DNA of 64,000 bases from an uncultured Flavobacteriaceae bacterium (GTDB taxonomy: Bacteria > Bacteroidota > Bacteroidia > Flavobacteriales > Flavobacteriaceae): positions 747,890-811,889 of the forward strand of contig CALSPF010000002.1 in the NCBI GenBank assembly GCA_943788165.1, written 5' to 3'. Below are positions 60,099 through 64,000 of the stretch, one piece after another; positions within the stretch are counted from its first letter, which is position 1; each line of letters starts with the position of its first letter. The notes beneath the pieces are model-generated. The model saw only the letters and a program-made list of their open reading frames with translations. It ran no database searches and was not told the origin of the DNA. The translations under genes were made by a program, and so were the position numbers.

Positions 60099-61658
60099 AT
60101 GCAATTTAAATTTAAACAATTATTTGCCGCCTTTTTTATGCTATTTTCTGCCCCTTTACTCGCGCAAGAAAAAGGAATAGATCAACAAATTGATGAGGCC
60201 TTCAAGCCTTTCTCAGACACTATTTCGAATATCATATTTTTTGAAGTTCTCGGAGCTCCCTTTGTATTAATCCTACTTGTGGGAAGTGCTTTGTTCTTCA
60301 CCATTTATTTTGGTTTTGTCAATATTAGAAGATTTCCAACGGCAATCAATGTTGTTAGGGGGAAATACGATGAATTAGATTATGCACATGAAACGTCAGG
60401 TAAAGACGCAGACGAAAATAAAGAAGGAGAGGTAACGCATTTTCAAGCGCTTGCCACCGCTGTTTCTGGAACGGTTGGTAATGGAAACATTGCCGGTGTT
60501 GCATTGGCCATCGCATTGGGTGGACCTGGCGCAACTTTCTGGATGATAGTTTGTGGTTTATTGGGTATGTCCTCAAAATTTGTAGAGTGTACCCTGGGTG
60601 TCCAATACCGTGATGTTGGTGAAGATGGAGCTATTTATGGTGGCCCCATGTACTATATCAGTAAGGGTTTAAAAGAAAAAGGATTTACCGTTTTAGGTAA
60701 AGTTGCCGCAGTGTTTTTTGCTGTTTTTTGTATTGGCGGTTCTTTTGGTGGTGGAAATGCTGCACAATCTAACCAAGCTACAATTGTTTTAAAAGACCTA
60801 TTTGCTCTTGAAAGCTCTGCTGCTGGTTTTTGGATTGGCGTTGTCTTGGCAATACTTGTTGGAGTAATCATTATTGGAGGAATTAAGAGAATTGCTCAGG
60901 TAACTGAAAAAGTAGTCCCTTTAATGGCGGTAATGTATATCGCTGCCTGTCTCTATATAATACTAAGTAACTTTACTTTAATCGATGATGCTGTTTCATT
61001 GATAATTACAGAAGCATTTAACCCAACAGCAATAGGTGTGGGTAGTTTAATAGGGGTTTTACTGGTTGGTTTCAAAAGAGCTGCTTTTTCTAACGAAGCG
61101 GGTGCAGGATCTGCCTCTATTGCACACTCGGCTGTTAAAACAAAATACTCCGCTTCAGAAGGATTGGTTGCGCTATTAGAGCCATTTATAGACACCGTAG
61201 TTATCTGTACCATGACAGCTTTGGTGATTGTTATTTTTAACTTTGGAGGTGCTTTCCAATATGGAGGCGAGGGAGCAGTGATGATCGATGGTGTTGCCTA
61301 TGAAGGAGCAGGGATTACTTCCTTAGCTTTTGCTCAATACATCCCTTATTCAAATGTGTTTTTAACAATAGCCGTTGTGCTATTTGCTGTATCTACCATG
61401 ATTTCTTGGTCATACTACGGATTACAATCATGGAAATATTTATTTGGTAGAGGTAAAACAGCTGATTTGGTGTACAAATTAATGTTCTTAACATTCGTTA
61501 TCATCGGAGCTTCTGCTAGCATGAATTCTATCTGGGCTTTCTCTGATGCTATGATATTTGCCATGGTGTTCCCTAACATGATAGGGTTATTCTTCTTGTT
61601 CCCAAAAGTGAAACAAGAATTGAATCGCTACCTAGAGGCCATCAGTGGAATAAAATAA
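60099..61658 (+). CDS. Alanine/sodium symporter (AGCS) family protein
   Basis: AVSGTVGNGNIAGVALAIALGGPGATFWM, FKRAAFSNEAGAGSASIAHSA. Confidence 0.93.
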   Translation: MQFKFKQLFAAFFMLFSAPLLAQEKGIDQQIDEAFKPFSDTISNIIFFEVLGAPFVLILLVGSALFFTIYFGFVNIRRFPTAINVVRGKYDELDYAHETSGKDADENKEGEVTHFQALATAVSGTVGNGNIAGVALAIALGGPGATFWMIVCGLLGMSSKFVECTLGVQYRDVGEDGAIYGGPMYYISKGLKEKGFTVLGKVAAVFFAVFCIGGSFGGGNAAQSNQATIVLKDLFALESSAAGFWIGVVLAILVGVIIIGGIKRIAQVTEKVVPLMAVMYIAACLYIILSNFTLIDDAVSLIITEAFNPTAIGVGSLIGVLLVGFKRAAFSNEAGAGSASIAHSAVKTKYSASEGLVALLEPFIDTVVICTMTALVIVIFNFGGAFQYGGEGAVMIDGVAYEGAGITSLAFAQYIPYSNVFLTIAVVLFAVSTMISWSYYGLQSWKYLFGRGKTADLVYKLMFLTFVIIGASASMNSIWAFSDAMIFAMVFPNMIGLFFLFPKVKQELNRYLEAISGIK

Positions 61659-61665
61659 AATTCAA

Positions 61666-62490
61666 ATGTCTTACAAAACCGCTCATCGTTTTTCCCTAAT
61701 GCGAAAAACAAGAGCGGTTTTTTTTATGCTTATAATTTTGGTAGGAATGCAAGTTTATTTCTATTTCCAGAAAACCCCGGAAGTAACCGATTTTGTTCAC
61801 TATGATCGCGCCCTACAAATACAGTTGGATTCAATTAAAAAATTAACGAGCACACGAAAAATATTCCCCTTCAATCCAAATTTCATTACAGATCAACGCG
61901 GGTATTTTCTCGGCATGAGTACGTCAGAAATAGATCGGTTGCACCACTTTAGAGCAGCAAATAAGTGGATACAATCTGCACAGGAGTTTCAGGTTGTGAC
62001 AAAGGTCAGCAACGCATGGCTCAGAAAATTTTCGCCCTACTTTAACTTTCCCACTTTTGAAAACTCAACCAAGAAGACTAAAGCAAAGGAGGTAAAACTC
62101 AGTATTGATCTCAATACTGCTAGTGCGAAAGAATTGACCGTTGTTCGCGGAATTGGGGCAGTGTTGAGTGAGCGAATCATTAAGTACAGGAAACGTATTC
62201 AAGGCTTTTCTAGTCTTGATCAGTTGGACGAAGTTTATGGATTGAAACCAGAAGTATTGGAGCGATTGAAGCAGCAACTAACCCTCAATACACCCACGCA
62301 AATTCAAAAAATTTCAATTGACAATGCCAGTCTTGAAGAGCTTATGGCACTTCCTTATTTGACTAAAACAGAAGCAAAAAAGATTATTTCACTGCGCACT
62401 AAACAGGGAACAATTAACTTGGTTGATTTAGCGAGAATCGAAGGATTTGGTGCCTTAAAAATTAAAAGATTAACCCTATATTTGTTTTAA
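61666..62490 (+). CDS. Helix-hairpin-helix (ComEA-like) membrane-anchored protein
   Basis: SIDLNTASAKELTVVRGIGAVLSERIIKYRKRIQGFSSLDQL and a second HhH-like repeat. Confidence 0.88.
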   Translation: MSYKTAHRFSLMRKTRAVFFMLIILVGMQVYFYFQKTPEVTDFVHYDRALQIQLDSIKKLTSTRKIFPFNPNFITDQRGYFLGMSTSEIDRLHHFRAANKWIQSAQEFQVVTKVSNAWLRKFSPYFNFPTFENSTKKTKAKEVKLSIDLNTASAKELTVVRGIGAVLSERIIKYRKRIQGFSSLDQLDEVYGLKPEVLERLKQQLTLNTPTQIQKISIDNASLEELMALPYLTKTEAKKIISLRTKQGTINLVDLARIEGFGALKIKRLTLYLF

Positions 62491-62502
62491 AAATAAGCTA
62501 GG

Positions 62503-63663
62503 ATGGAAATACCAATAATGGTCTCTATGCATGAAACTGAATCCTATAAAATGGTTGCTGATTCTGCCAAAGAATTTGCCGAAAAGAACTTAGGCCCTCA
62601 TGTGATGGAATGGGATGAAAAGCAACATTTCCCTGTTGATGTAATGCGAATTGCAGGTCAGCTAGGTTTTTTGGGCGTTATTATACCCGAAGAATATGGT
62701 GGATCAGGATTGAGTTATCACGAGTATATTTCTATTATTGAGCAAATCTCCATTGTTGACCCTTCCATTGGATTGTCTGTAGCAGCGCACAATTCGTTGT
62801 GTACAAATCATATTTACCTTTTTGGCACCGAGGCCCAACGCTGTAAGTGGTTGCCAAAATTATCTTCTGGGGAACACATTGGTGCATGGGGATTGACAGA
62901 ACACAATACTGGTTCTGATGCTAAGGGGATGTCAACAACAGCCAAGAAAGATGGTGATGATTGGATCCTTAATGGAACAAAAAACTTCATTACCCATGGA
63001 AAAAGTGGCGATATAGCAGTTGTTGTTGCCCGCAACGGAGACAAAGGCGACAACCACGGAATGACTGCCTTTGTGGTTGAAAGAGGTACAGCTGGTTTTA
63101 CGGCAGGGAAGAAAGAGAATAAATTGGGTATGCGTGCATCTGAAACCGCAGAAATGGTTTTTAATAATTGCCGAATTCCAGACGAGAATAGGCTAGGTGA
63201 AATTGGCGAAGGCTTTATCCAGTCCATGAAGATATTGGACGGTGGGCGAATTTCTATTGGAGCCCTTTCATTGGGTATCGCCAAAGGTGCTTATCAGGCA
63301 TCCTTAAAGTACTCCAAAGAACGCCATCAGTTTGGGAAAGCAATCAGTAGTTTTCAAGCGATTTCGTTTAAATTGGCTGATATGGCGACCGAAATCGAAG
63401 CCTCGGAATTGTTGTTGCACAAAGCAGCAAGTGATAAAATACAAGGGAAGAATATCACCAAAATTGGCGCAATGGCTAAGATGTATGCTTCTGAGGCTTG
63501 CGTGAAAATTTCTAGTGAAGCTGTGCAAATACATGGAGGTTATGGCTTTACAAAAGACTATCCAGTCGAGAAATTTTACCGTGATTCCAAACTATGTACC
63601 ATAGGTGAGGGGACGACTGAAATTCAAAAACTGGTCATTTCAAGAGATATATTAAAGAATTAA
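62503..63663 (+). CDS. Acyl-CoA dehydrogenase
   Basis: GAWGLTEHNTGSDAKGMSTTAKKDGDDWILNGTKNFITHG, QIHGGYGFTKDYPVEKFYRDSKLCTIGEGTTEIQ. Confidence 0.95.
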   Translation: MEIPIMVSMHETESYKMVADSAKEFAEKNLGPHVMEWDEKQHFPVDVMRIAGQLGFLGVIIPEEYGGSGLSYHEYISIIEQISIVDPSIGLSVAAHNSLCTNHIYLFGTEAQRCKWLPKLSSGEHIGAWGLTEHNTGSDAKGMSTTAKKDGDDWILNGTKNFITHGKSGDIAVVVARNGDKGDNHGMTAFVVERGTAGFTAGKKENKLGMRASETAEMVFNNCRIPDENRLGEIGEGFIQSMKILDGGRISIGALSLGIAKGAYQASLKYSKERHQFGKAISSFQAISFKLADMATEIEASELLLHKAASDKIQGKNITKIGAMAKMYASEACVKISSEAVQIHGGYGFTKDYPVEKFYRDSKLCTIGEGTTEIQKLVISRDILKN

Positions 63664-63695
63664 CTATTCATGGCAAATAATTGATTTAAAGCAGT

Positions 63696-63726
63696 TATAT
63701 TTGCACACATTTTAAAAGAGAGGAGG
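63696..63726 (+). promoter_or_regulatory. rpsU promoter -7 box (TATATTTG, 63696-63703) and Shine-Dalgarno AGGAGG (63721-63726)
   Basis: TAnnTTTG match; perfect AGGAGG 9 nt upstream of ATG. Confidence 0.75.
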
Positions 63727-63735
63727 TTACGTTTT

Positions 63736-63931
63736 ATGTTAATAATACCAATAAAAGAAGGAGAGAACATCGATAGAGCGCTCAAGCGTTTTTAAACGAA
63801 AATTCGACAAGACAGGCGGAATGCGCCAGTTACGTGCACGCAAACAATTCTTAAAGCCTTCTGTGAAAAACAGAGCTAAGATTCAGAAAGCACAATACAT
63901 CCAAGGCTTACGCGACGCAGAAATGCAGTAA
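63736..63931 (+). pseudogene. rpsU: 30S ribosomal protein S21 with +1 frame discontinuity at codon 19/20
   Basis: Frame 0 MLIIPIKEGENIDRALKRF*; skipping one T gives ...KRFKRKFDKTGGMRQLRARKQFLKPSVKNRAKIQKAQYIQGLRDAEMQ*, typical bS21. Confidence 0.9.
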
Positions 63932-63953
63932 GCAAATTGTGTTAAATAATTTC

Positions 63954-63996
63954 AACGTTGTGGTAAAAGTTCTATCTTTCACCACAACGTTTTTTT
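63954..63996 (+). terminator. rpsU terminator
   Basis: AACGTTGTGGT-16-nt loop-ACCACAACGTT followed by a T-run. Confidence 0.85.
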
Positions 63997-64000
63997 ATGT

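Noticed and set aside
317-63534. Many 60-150 aa antisense or nested ORFs in the track (for example 5142..5474, 20976..21377, 62814..63284)
   Set aside because: They lie opposite or inside well-supported genes, have no recognisable motifs and are expected by chance.
63787-63799. TTTAAAC in rpsU as a classical -1 slippery heptamer (U UUA AAC)
   Set aside because: The heptamer is not in the phase needed for X XXY YYZ relative to the initiating frame; the required change is +1, not -1.
1-64000. tRNA, rRNA, prophage, restriction-modification or other defence system
   Set aside because: No tRNA-like cloverleaf, rRNA segment, phage structural genes, or R-M/CRISPR/toxin-antitoxin operon was recognised by eye; a tRNAscan/Infernal/DefenseFinder run would be decisive.

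Overview
This is a 64 kb chromosomal window that looks like Bacteroidota, probably Flavobacteriales. The basis is a set of TAnnTTTG-type -7 promoter boxes, very few Shine-Dalgarno (SD) sequences, a complete nqrABCDEF-apbE operon, DUF5103/T9SS-plug and DUF1573 proteins, and a THX ribosomal protein. Most of it is dense, ordinary core genome: pheA-aminotransferase-tyrA-DAHP synthase/chorismate mutase, NQR, map/gpmI/murB/valS, psd-cdsA-LUD-ftsH-rsfS, pyrE/coaD/ddl/rluD, and a trp operon. The strongest non-obvious signals are: (1) a Phe/Tyr-rich leader peptide (MNNTFLYRNTFFYFFNEAERTL) with mutually exclusive antiterminator and terminator upstream of the pheA operon; (2) a second leader peptide with tandem Trp codons (MKIRNNNTNWWNE) plus hairpin and terminator upstream of the trp operon; (3) trpE split by two +1 shifts, both beside the same 10-mer TTCAATCATG; (4) rpsU (bS21) with a perfect AGGAGG SD and a +1 shift at UUU-UAA; (5) a REP-associated transposase (RAYT) flanked by hairpin REP elements; (6) an attC-like, cassette-like palindromic element beside lineage-specific small genes; (7) a collagen-like tail protein with two in-frame TAA codons; (8) a sterol desaturase-CDGSH fusion and an unannotated 26-aa CDGSH micro-protein. 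No CRISPR array, rRNA or convincing tRNA was seen. All functional calls come from reading translated sequence by eye; no database search was run.
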